A stretch of DNA of 64,000 nt. It comes from Streptomyces xanthii. GTDB taxonomy: Bacteria; Actinomycetota; Actinomycetes; Streptomycetales; Streptomycetaceae. The notes beneath the pieces were generated by a model. It was given only the letters and a program-made list of their open reading frames with translations. It was not told the DNA's origin and did not search any database. Shown here piece after piece: positions 32,383 through 41,040 of this stretch (position 1 is its first letter; each line of letters begins with the position of its first letter). The position numbers and the translations under genes are program-made. The stretch is from NCBI RefSeq assembly GCF_014621695.1, contig NZ_CP061282.1, positions 1-64,000 on the forward strand, given 5' to 3'.

Positions 32383-32655
32383 ATGACGACCCTGGTGAGT
32401 GCCGACTCGATCCGCGACGAACTGCGGCCGCACCTGGCCGGCATCCTCTACTGCGAGATCGAGGAGATCGACGACGACGCCACCTTCGCGGACCTCGGCC
32501 TGGACTCCGTCCTGGGCGTGGAACTGGTCGCCTTCGTCAACACCAAGTACGGCCTGGAGGAGATTCTCGACACGGTCTACGACCACCCCACGGTCAACCA
32601 GCTCAGCGCGTACGTGAGCGGCCGGGTGGCGGACCTGGTGGCGAACGCCAAGTGA
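32383..32655 (+). CDS. Acyl carrier protein of the beta-branching operon (ACP-2)
   Basis: 90 residues, with LGLDSVLGVELVAFVNTKYGLEE and Ser42 as phosphopantetheine site. It differs from the aromatic-PKS ACP and is closer to discrete or modular PKS carrier proteins. It directly precedes the LnmK-like gene (GTGA overlap). I infer that it holds either the primer chain under construction or the acyl donor. The other carrier protein of the operon lies one gene downstream. AGGAGAG precedes ATG. Confidence 0.88.
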   Translation: MTTLVSADSIRDELRPHLAGILYCEIEEIDDDATFADLGLDSVLGVELVAFVNTKYGLEEILDTVYDHPTVNQLSAYVSGRVADLVANAK

Positions 32656-33605
32656 GCCCCACCGGCCGGCTGAGCGACCCGGCGCTCCTCGACGCGTCCT
32701 CCCTGACCCGGCGGGTCACGGTGGCACCGGGCATGTGCGGAGCCGGGTCCCTGTTCTTCGGACAGCTGGGTGACTGGACGTGGGAGGCGGTCAAGGCCGC
32801 GAGCGGCACCAACGTGTACGCGGCCCGCAGCGCCGACGGCCACCCCACCTACCTGTCCTTCTACTACTTCCGGGTGCGCGGCAGCCGTCAGGTCCATCCG
32901 TACGGCATCGGGTTCGGCGACGAGTTCGACGTCACCTCGCGGGTCTTCGACTTCGGGCCCCAGTCGGTGATGACCCTGCACCGCCTCTCCCGTCCCGGCA
33001 CGTTCGGGCCGGAGGAGGTCCTCGATCCGCGGGAGCTCCACGAGGAGCGGCGCGAGGACTGCCTGTACGTGGAGAACTACAACCGCTGGATCTCCCGCTC
33101 GCACCCGGACAGCAACACGGGTCTGGTCGAGGCGTCACCCGCCGGATTCCGGCACGAGCACCTGCCGCGGCTGCCGCAGGAGTACTCGCCGCGCGGTTCC
33201 TGCGGCCGGGCCCGCAAGACGGGCACCTTCCACGAACACGGGATCCCCGGCCACACGGCCGCGCAGCCGTACACCACGACGTACACCCTGGACCGGGTGC
33301 GCGACCTCAACGGCGCCGGGCTCATGTACTTCGCGTCCTACTTCTCCATCGTCGACACGGCGCTGCTGCGCCAGTGGCGCTCCCTGCACCGGGACCCGGC
33401 CGCGTTCAGCACGCGGACCGTCCTCGACCACCGCATGGGCTACTTCGGGAACGCCGACGCCGACGCCGAGCTCACCCTGACGGTGACGCTGTGGCGCAGC
33501 GACACCGTGCCGGGCGAGGAGATCGCCGAGGTCTCGGTCCGGGAGTCCGAGAGCGGACGGCTGCTGGCCGTCTGCTCCGTCCAGCAACTGGTGGAGGAGT
33601 CATGA
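32652..33605 (+). CDS. LnmK-like bifunctional acyltransferase/decarboxylase
   Basis: 317 residues. The double hot-dog pattern of leinamycin LnmK is clear: RRVTVAPGMCGAGSLFFGQLGDWTWEAV, SGTNVYAARSADGHPTYLSFYYFRVRG, and VTSRVFDFGPQSVMTLHRLSRPG. LnmK loads methylmalonyl-CoA on itself, decarboxylates it and passes propionyl to a carrier protein, feeding the beta-alkylating synthase. A Tyr-rich stretch (TYLSFYYF) probably carries its catalytic tyrosine. The neighbours (two carrier proteins, HMG-CoA-synthase homologue, two hydratases) match this role. The GTG start overlaps the upstream ACP stop. Propionyl rather than acetyl as donor is inferred from LnmK; specificity is not visible in the sequence. 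Confidence 0.85.
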   Translation: MSPTGRLSDPALLDASSLTRRVTVAPGMCGAGSLFFGQLGDWTWEAVKAASGTNVYAARSADGHPTYLSFYYFRVRGSRQVHPYGIGFGDEFDVTSRVFDFGPQSVMTLHRLSRPGTFGPEEVLDPRELHEERREDCLYVENYNRWISRSHPDSNTGLVEASPAGFRHEHLPRLPQEYSPRGSCGRARKTGTFHEHGIPGHTAAQPYTTTYTLDRVRDLNGAGLMYFASYFSIVDTALLRQWRSLHRDPAAFSTRTVLDHRMGYFGNADADAELTLTVTLWRSDTVPGEEIAEVSVRESESGRLLAVCSVQQLVEES

Positions 33606-33868
33606 CCGCGCCCGTCGCCGCCGATCCGGCGACCGTCCGATCCGTCCTGGTGGAGGTCATCGCCGAGATCCTGCCGGACGTGCCCGCCCAGGAGGTCCTG
33701 GACGAGCGCAGCCTGGCGGACCTGGGCGCGGACTCGGTCGACCGCGTCGAGATCATCACGACGCTCTGCCACCGGCTCGGCAGCCGCGAGCGGGTCTCCA
33801 GGTTCGCCGAGATCCGCGACATCGGAGGCCTCATCGCCCATCTGTCCGGCCAGGGAGGCGCGCGATGA
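33602..33868 (+). CDS. Acyl carrier protein of the beta-branching operon (ACP-3, donor type)
   Basis: 88 residues, with LADLGADSVDRVEIITTLCHRLG and Ser45 as attachment site. Position between the LnmK-like and HMG-CoA-synthase-like genes matches LnmL in leinamycin and the donor ACPs of other beta-branching sets. It should carry the propionyl or acetyl unit used for branching. Coupled by overlapping ATGA on both sides. Confidence 0.9.
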   Translation: MTAPVAADPATVRSVLVEVIAEILPDVPAQEVLDERSLADLGADSVDRVEIITTLCHRLGSRERVSRFAEIRDIGGLIAHLSGQGGAR

Positions 33869-35130
33869 CCCCCGCCACGACGGCCGGTCCCGCGCGGATC
33901 GGCATCGAGGCCCTGAACGTGTACGCGGGCGTCGCGAAGATCTCCGCCCGGGCCCTGTTCGACGCCCGCGGCCTGGACCCCGACCGCTTCGGCAACCTCA
34001 TGACGGACGAGCGGTCGGTCCAGCTGCCCTGGGAGGACTCGGTCACCAACGCGGTCAACGCGGCCAAGCCGATCGTGGACGCGCTCAGCGAGGAGGACCG
34101 CGGGTCCATCGAACTCCTCGTCACCTCCAGCGAGTCGGGCCTCGACCACAGCAAGTCGCTCGCCTCCTGGGTGCACGGCCACCTCGGCCTGTCCCGGCAG
34201 TGCCGCTACATGGAGGTCAAGCAGGCGTGCTACGGCGCCACGGGCGCCCTCCAGCTCGCGGCCGGCTACCTGCGCGCGGGGCTGCGGCCCGGGGCCAAGG
34301 CGCTGATCATCGCGACCGACGTCAACCCGATGGACGAGTACGCCAAGTACGCCGAGCCCACCACCGGGCACGGCGCGGTGGCGCTGCTCGTGGGCGACAG
34401 TCCCGGCGTGCTCGCCCTGACCCCGGGCGCGTACGGCCTCAACAGCTTCGACGTCATGGACACGGCCCGGCCCGCGCCGGACTACGACCTGTACAACCCG
34501 GACCTCTCGCTCCTGGCCTACCTGGAGTGTCTGTCCGACAGCTTCCGCGCCTACGCCGACAACGTCCCGGGCACCGACTTCGCCGAGTCCTTCGACCACG
34601 TGGTGATGCACACCCCGTTCGGCGGCATGGTGCGGGCCGCCCACCGCAAGCTGATGCGCGAACAGGCGCCGCGCGCGCCCAAGCTGATCGCGGAGGACTT
34701 CGAGCGCCGGGTCGTCCCGTCCCTGCGCTACGCCCGCTCCATCGGCAACCTGTGCTCCGGCTCGATCTGGCTGGCGCTCGCCAGCCTCGTCGACCACGAG
34801 AGCGCCGAGCGCCTGGAGGGCTCGCGCCTCGGCATGTTCTCGTACGGCTCCGGCTGCGCCTCGGAGTTCTTCGGCGCGACCGTCATGCCCGGCGCCAAGG
34901 AGATCGTCGGCAAGACGGCCACGGCCGAACGGCTCGGGCTGCGGCGGGACCTGAGTTTCGCCGAGTACGAGGAGATGCTGCCGGTCACCCGCCGCATCCT
35001 GGTGCCCCGGCCGCACCGCGAGATCGACCTGGACGCGGCGGACGCCTACCTCGCCCCGTTCCGCGACCACGGCAAGCTGCTCGTGCTGGCCGGGGTCGAG
35101 GACTACATCAGGCGGTACGAATGGCGGTGA
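33865..35130 (+). CDS. HMG-CoA synthase homologue for beta-branching
   Basis: 421 residues. Glu90 (TSSESGLDHSKS), Cys122 (VKQACYGATGAL) and His249 (VMHTPFGGMVRAAH) supply the Glu-Cys-His triad of HMG-CoA synthases; GNLCSGSIWLALASL and YGSGCASEFF follow. In PKS pathways this enzyme condenses an acyl-ACP donor with a beta-keto thioester, building an alkyl branch. LnmM is the closest functional parallel given the LnmK-like neighbour. A discrete copy inside an aromatic type II PKS cluster is unusual. Overlaps both neighbouring genes. Confidence 0.95.
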   Translation: MTPATTAGPARIGIEALNVYAGVAKISARALFDARGLDPDRFGNLMTDERSVQLPWEDSVTNAVNAAKPIVDALSEEDRGSIELLVTSSESGLDHSKSLASWVHGHLGLSRQCRYMEVKQACYGATGALQLAAGYLRAGLRPGAKALIIATDVNPMDEYAKYAEPTTGHGAVALLVGDSPGVLALTPGAYGLNSFDVMDTARPAPDYDLYNPDLSLLAYLECLSDSFRAYADNVPGTDFAESFDHVVMHTPFGGMVRAAHRKLMREQAPRAPKLIAEDFERRVVPSLRYARSIGNLCSGSIWLALASLVDHESAERLEGSRLGMFSYGSGCASEFFGATVMPGAKEIVGKTATAERLGLRRDLSFAEYEEMLPVTRRILVPRPHREIDLDAADAYLAPFRDHGKLLVLAGVEDYIRRYEWR

Positions 35131-35888
35131 CGGCCTCCGGCGCGGCCGCCCGGGTCCGCGTCGACACGGCGCGGCCACCCGTCGTCCGGGCCACCCTGGA
35201 CAGCCCCGCCACCCGCAACCGCCTCGACGACGAACTGCTCGCCGAGCTGGCCGGCGCCCTGGAGCAGGCCGAACGGACCGACTCCGCGACAGTGTTCGTC
35301 ATCGACGCCACCGGCGACACGTTCTGCTCCGGCATCGCGCTCGGCGACCTCGACCAGGCCGACTGGCGGCCCCGGCTCACCGCCGTGCACGACCTGCTGC
35401 GCCGGCTCACCGACTCACCCCTGGTCACCGTCGCCGTCGTCGACGGGGTGGCCACCGGCGGCGGCGTCGGTCTCGCCGCGGCCTGCGACCACGTGATCGC
35501 GGGACCCGGCGCGAGCTTCCGGATGACCGAGGTCCTGCTCGGCCTCGTCCCGGCCGCGATCCTGCCGACCGTCGCCGAACGCGTCGGCCGCCACCGGGCC
35601 TACGCGATGGCCCTCGGCGCCGAGGAACTGGCCGCCGACGAGGCCGCCGCCCTGGGTCTCGCCGACCGGCGCACCGAGGACTGCCGCCGCGCACTCCAAC
35701 TGCTGCTGCGACGACTGCGGGCCGCCGACCCCGGCGCCGTCCGCGCACTCAAGCGCTATCGCCGCGAGCTGTACCCCCTCGACGAGGGCCACGCCGACCG
35801 CTCGGTGCGCGTCGTCGCGGAACGCCTCGGCGACCAGCGGGTGCGCGAGCGGCTGGACACCTTTCACCGGCAAGGACTAATACCGTGA
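35121..35888 (+). CDS. Enoyl-CoA hydratase-like protein (ECH1, dehydratase type)
   Basis: 255 residues of the crotonase fold. Oxyanion-hole segments are GDTFCSGIALGDLD and VDGVATGGGVGLAAACDHVIAG. In beta-branching sets ECH1 dehydrates the HMG-like adduct. Order HMGS-ECH1-ECH2 supports that assignment. ATG overlaps the HMGS stop by 10 bp. The C-terminal part is Arg-rich. Confidence 0.87.
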   Translation: MAVTASGAAARVRVDTARPPVVRATLDSPATRNRLDDELLAELAGALEQAERTDSATVFVIDATGDTFCSGIALGDLDQADWRPRLTAVHDLLRRLTDSPLVTVAVVDGVATGGGVGLAAACDHVIAGPGASFRMTEVLLGLVPAAILPTVAERVGRHRAYAMALGAEELAADEAAALGLADRRTEDCRRALQLLLRRLRAADPGAVRALKRYRRELYPLDEGHADRSVRVVAERLGDQRVRERLDTFHRQGLIP

Positions 35889-36691
35889 CCACACTTGTGT
35901 ACGGGCCCGTCGAGCTGCACGTCGAGGCGCCGGTCGCCACCGTGCGGCTGTGCGACGAGGCGGGCAGCAACCGGTTCACGCCCGAGCTGCGCGCCGGGCT
36001 GATCGCCGCACTGCGTGCGGCCGCCGCCGACCCCGCCGTCCGGGCCGTCGTCCTGGAAGGTGCTCCCGGCGTCTTCAGCGCGGGCGGCACCACCGAACGC
36101 ATGCTCGGCACCCATGAGCAGCGCGTCGTCGAACTCTGGGAGATGATGCGGGCGATCGCCGACTGTCCCGTCCCGGTGATCGCCGCCGTCCAGGGCCACG
36201 CGCTCGGCGGCGGCCTGCTGCTCGCCCTGTACTGCGACGTCGCCGTCCTGAACGAGCGCTCCCGCTACGCGATGAACTTCCTCGCCTTCGGCTTCACCTC
36301 GATCCTCGGAGCCAGCCACATGCTCCCCGCCGCGTTCGGCCGGGCGCTGGGCGCCGAGATGATCTACACCAGCCGCAGCTACACCGGGCGCGAACTGCGC
36401 GACCGCGGCGCCGGGATGAAGATCACCGCTCCTGAGGCGGTGGCCGCCGAGGCGCACCGGATCGCCCTGCAGGCCGCCCAGGCCCCGCGCCCCGCGATGG
36501 AACTGATGAAGTCCCAGCTCGTGCGCACCGTGCTCGCCGAGGCCGAGGCCGCCCTGGAGCGGGAGATCCCCGACCACGAGGAGACGATCCTCGGCGAGGA
36601 GGCCCGGCGCCGCATCCGCGGCCTGCACGGCCAGCGCCTCGCCGGCGCGGCCGGCGGACCGGCCCGCGACGACCGGGGGGCCGCCGCATGA
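35885..36691 (+). CDS. Enoyl-CoA hydratase-like protein (ECH2, decarboxylase type)
   Basis: 268 residues of the crotonase fold, with GAPGVFSAGGTTERML and VQGHALGGGLLLALYCDVAVLN forming the oxyanion hole, then NFLAFGFTSILGASHMLP. It resembles PksI-type ECH2 proteins, which decarboxylate the dehydrated glutaconyl-type intermediate to give the final branched enoyl thioester. Coupled to ECH1 (GTGA) and to the ketosynthase (ATGA). C-terminal ~30 residues are Gly/Arg/Ala-rich and probably disordered. Confidence 0.87.
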   Translation: MTTLVYGPVELHVEAPVATVRLCDEAGSNRFTPELRAGLIAALRAAAADPAVRAVVLEGAPGVFSAGGTTERMLGTHEQRVVELWEMMRAIADCPVPVIAAVQGHALGGGLLLALYCDVAVLNERSRYAMNFLAFGFTSILGASHMLPAAFGRALGAEMIYTSRSYTGRELRDRGAGMKITAPEAVAAEAHRIALQAAQAPRPAMELMKSQLVRTVLAEAEAALEREIPDHEETILGEEARRRIRGLHGQRLAGAAGGPARDDRGAAA

Positions 36692-38394
36692 GCACGCACG
36701 CGGACACCCCGATCGCCGTCATCGGCATGTCCTGCCGGACCTCCGGTGCCGAGACCCTCACCGAGTTCTGGGACCTCGCGTCCCGCGCCGAGCGGCGGCT
36801 GCGGGACGTACCGGCGGACCGCTGGTACGGGCTGGACGAACAGGTCGCCAAGGCCAACACCCCGCGCGCCTTCCTCCTGGACTCCGTCGACGGCTTCGAC
36901 GCCCGCTTCTTCGGCATCGCCCCCCGCATGGCGGCCTTCATGGACCCGCAGCACCGGCTGATGCTCGAACTGGCCTGGCACGCCGTGGAGAACGCGGGCC
37001 TGGACCCCGAGTCCCTGGCGGGCGAGCCCGTCGCCGTCTTCGCGGGCGCCTTCATGTCCGACTACGGCGAGCGGATGCTCGCCCGGGGCAAGCGCGCCGA
37101 CGGCGCCGCGTTCCCCGGCACGATGATGGCGTTCCTCGCCAACCGCGTCTCGTACCAGTTCGGCTGGACCGGCCCCAGCATGGTCATCGACTCGGCCTGC
37201 TCGGCCGGCCTGTCCGCGCTCGGCTTCGCCGTCCAGGGCCTGCGGTCCGGCGACTACCCGATGGCACTCGTCGGCTCCCCCAACCTGTTCAGCGCCGGCT
37301 ACTACGCCACCAACGCCTACCTCGGCGGCGCCCTGTCCCCCACCGGCGACTCGGTGCCCTTCAGCGAGGCCCGCAACGGCTACCTGCGCGGGGAGGGCGG
37401 GGCCTGTCTGCTGCTCAAGACACTGGACGCGGCGCTCGCCGACGGCGACCCCGTCCACGCCGTCATCCGCTCCGTGGGCAGCGCCCACAACGGGCGCGGC
37501 GGCGGGCTGACCGGCACCGACCAGGACTCTCAGATCTCCCTGGTGGAGCGCACCCTGGCCGCGTCCGGACTCACCCCGCGCGACCTCGGGCACCTGGAGG
37601 CGCACGGCACCGGCACCCGGGGCGGCGACGCCACCGAGATCGCCGCCCTGGCCCGGCTGCTGCCCGCGGACCGGGGCCCGGCGGCGGGTCCGGACGGGAA
37701 GCTGTGGGTGGGATCCGTCAAGGCCAACATCGGACACCTGGAGGGCGCGGCCGGACTGATCGGCATCGTCAAGACGGTGCTCGCCCTTCAGGAAGGCACC
37801 ATCCCCCGCATCGCCGGTCTCGGCACGGCCGACGCGTCCCTGCCGGTCGGCGACGCGCCCCTGGGCATCCCCGTGGAGAACCTGCCGTGGCCCGCCGGCG
37901 ACGTCCCGCGCATCGGCGCCGTCAACGCCTTCGGGCTCGGCGGTTCGCTGTCCCACGCGGTGGTCGAGGAGGCGCCGCGCCGGACCGCGGGCCCCCGCGT
38001 GGCGGCGGACGAGGAGATCGTCCCGCTCTCGGCAGGCAGCGACGAGGCGGTGGCCCTGCTGGCCGGCCGTCTGCTGCGCACGCTCGACGGCACGGACGCC
38101 CCGGCGCTGGACTCGCTGGCCTGGACGCTCCAGCACGGGCGGCGGCACATGAAGCACCGCAGGGCCCTCGTCGTGTCCGACGCGGCGTCCCTGCGCACCG
38201 CGCTCACGGCCGTGGCCAAGGGCACGCACCGGCCGCCCGCCGACGGGATCGCCCGTGCGTGGGAGGACGGCGGCACACCGGACTGGCAGGTGCTGTGGAA
38301 GGACCGGGACCTGCCGCCGCGCGCCCACCTGCCCGGCACCCCGTTCCGGCGCCGCTCGTGCTGGTTCGACGACGAGGCGCCCTCCGCGCTGTGA
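36688..38394 (+). CDS. Free-standing type I-like ketosynthase with post-KS linker
   Basis: 568 residues. The KS part (1-430) has Cys171 (DSACSAG), His306 (EAHGTGTRGGD) and His350 (KANIGHLEGAAG), so the triad is intact. Residues ~430-568 resemble the linker that follows KS domains in trans-AT PKS modules (SLAWTLQHGRRHMKHR... LPGTPFRRRSCWF), but no AT, KR or ACP follows. It differs from the decarboxylating KS of some branching cassettes, where the Cys is Ser. Probable role: one condensation making the beta-keto substrate for the HMGS, with the discrete acyltransferase and ACP-2. The 3' end is 56 bp before the second aromatase/cyclase. Confidence 0.9.
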   Translation: MSTHADTPIAVIGMSCRTSGAETLTEFWDLASRAERRLRDVPADRWYGLDEQVAKANTPRAFLLDSVDGFDARFFGIAPRMAAFMDPQHRLMLELAWHAVENAGLDPESLAGEPVAVFAGAFMSDYGERMLARGKRADGAAFPGTMMAFLANRVSYQFGWTGPSMVIDSACSAGLSALGFAVQGLRSGDYPMALVGSPNLFSAGYYATNAYLGGALSPTGDSVPFSEARNGYLRGEGGACLLLKTLDAALADGDPVHAVIRSVGSAHNGRGGGLTGTDQDSQISLVERTLAASGLTPRDLGHLEAHGTGTRGGDATEIAALARLLPADRGPAAGPDGKLWVGSVKANIGHLEGAAGLIGIVKTVLALQEGTIPRIAGLGTADASLPVGDAPLGIPVENLPWPAGDVPRIGAVNAFGLGGSLSHAVVEEAPRRTAGPRVAADEEIVPLSAGSDEAVALLAGRLLRTLDGTDAPALDSLAWTLQHGRRHMKHRRALVVSDAASLRTALTAVAKGTHRPPADGIARAWEDGGTPDWQVLWKDRDLPPRAHLPGTPFRRRSCWFDDEAPSAL

Positions 38395-38450
38395 CCCCGG
38401 CCTGCGGGCCGTACCCGAGACACCGCCCCCGACCCGGAAAGAGACTTTCG

Positions 38451-39422
38451 ATGGTGAACGAGCAGCGCGACGGGCGGGTGCACCGCACCGTGCACGAGGC
38501 GGAGACCGACGCCCCCGCGGACGTGGTGTACCGGCTGATCGCGGACACCTCCCGATGGCCGCTGTACCTCCCGCCGAACGTGCAGGTCGAACAGCTGGAG
38601 TCGACCGGTGACACCGAGCGGCTGCGCATGTGGGCCACGGCCAACGGCCAGGTGAAGTCCTGGACCTCGCGCCGGGTCCTGGACCCGGTGGCCCGCCGCA
38701 TCGAGTTCCGCCAGGAGGTTCCGGCGGCCCCGGTGGAGACGGTGGGCGGCACCTGGATCGTCACCGAACTCGGGCCGGAGCGCTCCTTGCTGACCCTGCT
38801 CCACGACTTCACCGTGGCCGACGACCGCCGCGAGGACGTGGAGTGGGTCGAGCGGGCCATCGACACGAACAGCCGTGCCGAACTGGGCAACCTGTGCGCC
38901 CTGGCCGCCGGCTGGGCCCGCCTGGACGAGCGCGTCGTCGTCTTCGAGGACTCCGTCCACGTCGACGGTCCGGCGGAGCGGGTGTACGACTTCCTCCACC
39001 GGGCGGACCTGTGGCCGGAGCGCCTGCCGCACGTGGACCGCCTCGAACTCACCGAGGACGAGCCGGGTGTGCAGGTCATGACCATGGACACGCGCACCGC
39101 CGACGGCTCGGCCCACACCACCGAGTCCGTGCGCGTGTGCTTCCCCGAGGACCTGCGGATCGTCTACAAGCAGACCGCGACGCCCGCCCTGATGACCGCG
39201 CACACCGGCTGCTGGACCGTCCGTCCCGCCGACGGCGGCGGACTGACCGTCACCTCGCAGCACAGCGTGGTGCTGTGCGAGGAGGCCGTCGAGGGGGCGC
39301 TCGGCGCTGGGGTCGACCTCGCGCAGGCCCGCCGTCATGTCCGGGAGGCGCTGGGCCGCAACAGCGGTGCGACGCTCCACCACGCCAAGCAGTTCGCGGA
39401 GAGCGCCGCCCTGTCCCGCTGA
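38451..39422 (+). CDS. Didomain aromatase/cyclase (ActVII type), copy 2
   Basis: 323 residues with two SRPBCC halves: HEAETDAPADVVYRLIADTSRWPLYLPP at the start and EDSVHVDGPAERVYDFLHRADLWPERLPHVDRLEL near 170. It clearly shares ancestry with the copy at 28.5 kb (same HRADLWPERLPHV block). Two didomain cyclases in one cluster may act on successive rings, or one may be a non-catalytic partner. It ends the beta-branching operon and converges on the sugar operon with only 15 bp between stops. GGAAAGAG precedes ATG. Confidence 0.9.
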   Translation: MVNEQRDGRVHRTVHEAETDAPADVVYRLIADTSRWPLYLPPNVQVEQLESTGDTERLRMWATANGQVKSWTSRRVLDPVARRIEFRQEVPAAPVETVGGTWIVTELGPERSLLTLLHDFTVADDRREDVEWVERAIDTNSRAELGNLCALAAGWARLDERVVVFEDSVHVDGPAERVYDFLHRADLWPERLPHVDRLELTEDEPGVQVMTMDTRTADGSAHTTESVRVCFPEDLRIVYKQTATPALMTAHTGCWTVRPADGGGLTVTSQHSVVLCEEAVEGALGAGVDLAQARRHVREALGRNSGATLHHAKQFAESAALSR

Positions 39423-39437
39423 GCCGGCGGCCGGGTC

Positions 39438-40445
39438 TCAGACCGGGACCCGCACCGCCGCGTCGCGCACCGTGTCCAGCAGCCCGGCCTGCGCCACCGA
39501 CTCCGCCGAGAGGAGGCGCAGGCCGGGCCGCACCGTTTCCTCCCCGCGCACGGCGGCGGCGAAGAACCGCCACACCGCCTCGAAGTGGTCCTCGGCGGGG
39601 ACGGTGATCTCGCGCTGCTCGGTGCCCTCCCCCAGCCGGATCACCGGTGCGTGTCCCGGCGCCGTGGTGTACACGTGGTCCACCGACAGAGTGCCCTGGC
39701 TGCCCTGGATCTCGTACCAGGACCGGTAGTGGTGCTCCATGCCGAACCGGATCTGTGCGACCGCTCCGCCCGGGGCGGTCAGCAGCGCCGCGCCGGACAG
39801 GTCCACCCCGTGCTCTCTGCTGTCGCGCAGGCTCGCGCCCGCCACCGTCAGCCCGGTGCCCAGGAACCGCAGTGCCGCTCGCAGCGGGTACACCCCGTTG
39901 TCGAGGAGCGCCCCGCCGCCCAGCCGCGGGTCCAGCCGTTGGTTGCCAGCGGGGCGCGGCGGGATGGTGAACGCGGCGGACACCGCGCGGATCTCGCCGA
40001 GCGCCCCGGACATCAGGAGGGCGGCGACCTGACGCTGGGTGCCGTGGTGGAGGAACATGAAGTTCTCGAGCAGGACCAGGCCGCGCTCGCCGGCCAGCCG
40101 GAACAGGCGCTCGGCGTCCGCGCCGGAGGCCGCCAGAGGCTTCTCCACCAGTACGTGTTTGCCGGCCCGGAGCGCCTTCTCGGCCCAGCGGGCGTGCAGC
40201 AGCGTCGGCAGGCACAGGTAGACCGCGTCGATGTCGGTGCGGGCCAGCAGTTCCTCGTACGAGGCGGCAGCCGGGGCGTCGAAGCGGGCGCCGAAGGCCG
40301 CGGCCCGGTCCGGGTCGCGGGCGGCGACGGCGGCCAGTTCTGCTCCGGGGACGCGCAGGAGGGCGGGCAGGGTGCGGCGGGCGGCGATGTCCCCGCAGCC
40401 CAGCAGGCCGACCCGGGTCGTGGAGACGGTGGTGTCAGCGGGCAT
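39438..40445 (-). CDS. NDP-hexose 3-ketoreductase (Gfo/Idh/MocA family)
   Basis: 335 residues. N-terminal Rossmann motif GLLGCGDIAARRTLPALL, VEKPLAASGADAERLF with the catalytic-site Lys, then GGGALLDNGVYPLRAALRFL. These are features of TylC1/SpnN/UrdR-like reductases that act straight after the 2,3-dehydratase to make 2,6-dideoxy sugars. The partner 2,3-dehydratase is at 30.9 kb. Last gene of the five-gene sugar operon; its ATG overlaps the epimerase stop. Confidence 0.88.
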   Translation of the reverse strand: MPADTTVSTTRVGLLGCGDIAARRTLPALLRVPGAELAAVAARDPDRAAAFGARFDAPAAASYEELLARTDIDAVYLCLPTLLHARWAEKALRAGKHVLVEKPLAASGADAERLFRLAGERGLVLLENFMFLHHGTQRQVAALLMSGALGEIRAVSAAFTIPPRPAGNQRLDPRLGGGALLDNGVYPLRAALRFLGTGLTVAGASLRDSREHGVDLSGAALLTAPGGAVAQIRFGMEHHYRSWYEIQGSQGTLSVDHVYTTAPGHAPVIRLGEGTEQREITVPAEDHFEAVWRFFAAAVRGEETVRPGLRLLSAESVAQAGLLDTVRDAAVRVPV

Positions 40446-41040
40446 GGGACAGCGCCTCCTTCGCGGGGCGCGCCGGTGTGAAGTGCGGCAGCCGGCCGGA
40501 GGCGAGGGCCTCGGCGAGGGACGGGGCGGCCGCGTCCTTGGCGGAGCGCACGGGTGGTCCGTCGAGCTCCCAGGGGATCCCCAGTTCGGGGTCGAGGGCG
40601 TCGATGTCGACCATGGCGCCAGGCACGTACTCGGCGGACAGCAGGTAGTTCACGCAGGTGCCGTCCTCCAGGGCGAGGAAGGCGTGGCCGATGCTGCCGG
40701 GCATGTAGAGGGCGGTGCCCTCGCCGGCCGACAGCCGGGTCGCCTGGTGGCGGCCGAAGGTGGGGGAGCCCACGCGCAGGTCGACCATGACGTCGAGGAT
40801 CGAGCCGCGCACGCAGGTGACCAGTTTGCTCGCGTCGGCGGGTACGTCGTTGCAGTGCAGGCCGCGCAGGACGCCCCGGCGCGAGACCGAGTTGTTGACC
40901 TGGCGGACGGTGAACGGCAGACCGGTCCCGGCGGTCAGCACGCTCTCCTTGGCGGCTTCGAAGAAGTGGCCGCGCTCGTCGCCGAGCGGCTCGGGAGAGA
41001 TCCGCCAGGTGCCCGGGATGCCGGTCTCGTCAATGCGCAC
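40435..41040 (-). CDS. dTDP-4-keto-6-deoxyhexose 3,5-epimerase, copy 2
   Basis: 201 residues, standard cupin epimerase: DERGHFFEAAKESVL, NNSVSRRGVLRGLHCNDVPADASKLVTC, GSIGHAFLALEDGTCVNYLLSAEY and DPELGIPW. It differs markedly from the copy at 5.9-6.5 kb, so the two probably serve different sugar branches. It sits between RmlB and the 3-ketoreductase, suggesting the L-configured 2-deoxy branch. GTG start lies within the RmlB stop region (11-bp overlap). Confidence 0.9.
   Translation of the reverse strand: MRIDETGIPGTWRISPEPLGDERGHFFEAAKESVLTAGTGLPFTVRQVNNSVSRRGVLRGLHCNDVPADASKLVTCVRGSILDVMVDLRVGSPTFGRHQATRLSAGEGTALYMPGSIGHAFLALEDGTCVNYLLSAEYVPGAMVDIDALDPELGIPWELDGPPVRSAKDAAAPSLAEALASGRLPHFTPARPAKEALSHAR

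Noticed and set aside
36688..38394. A decarboxylative KS of the branching cassette
   Set aside because: That type has Ser or Gln at the active site; here Cys171 and both His are intact. The LnmK-like enzyme would already supply the donor acyl group.
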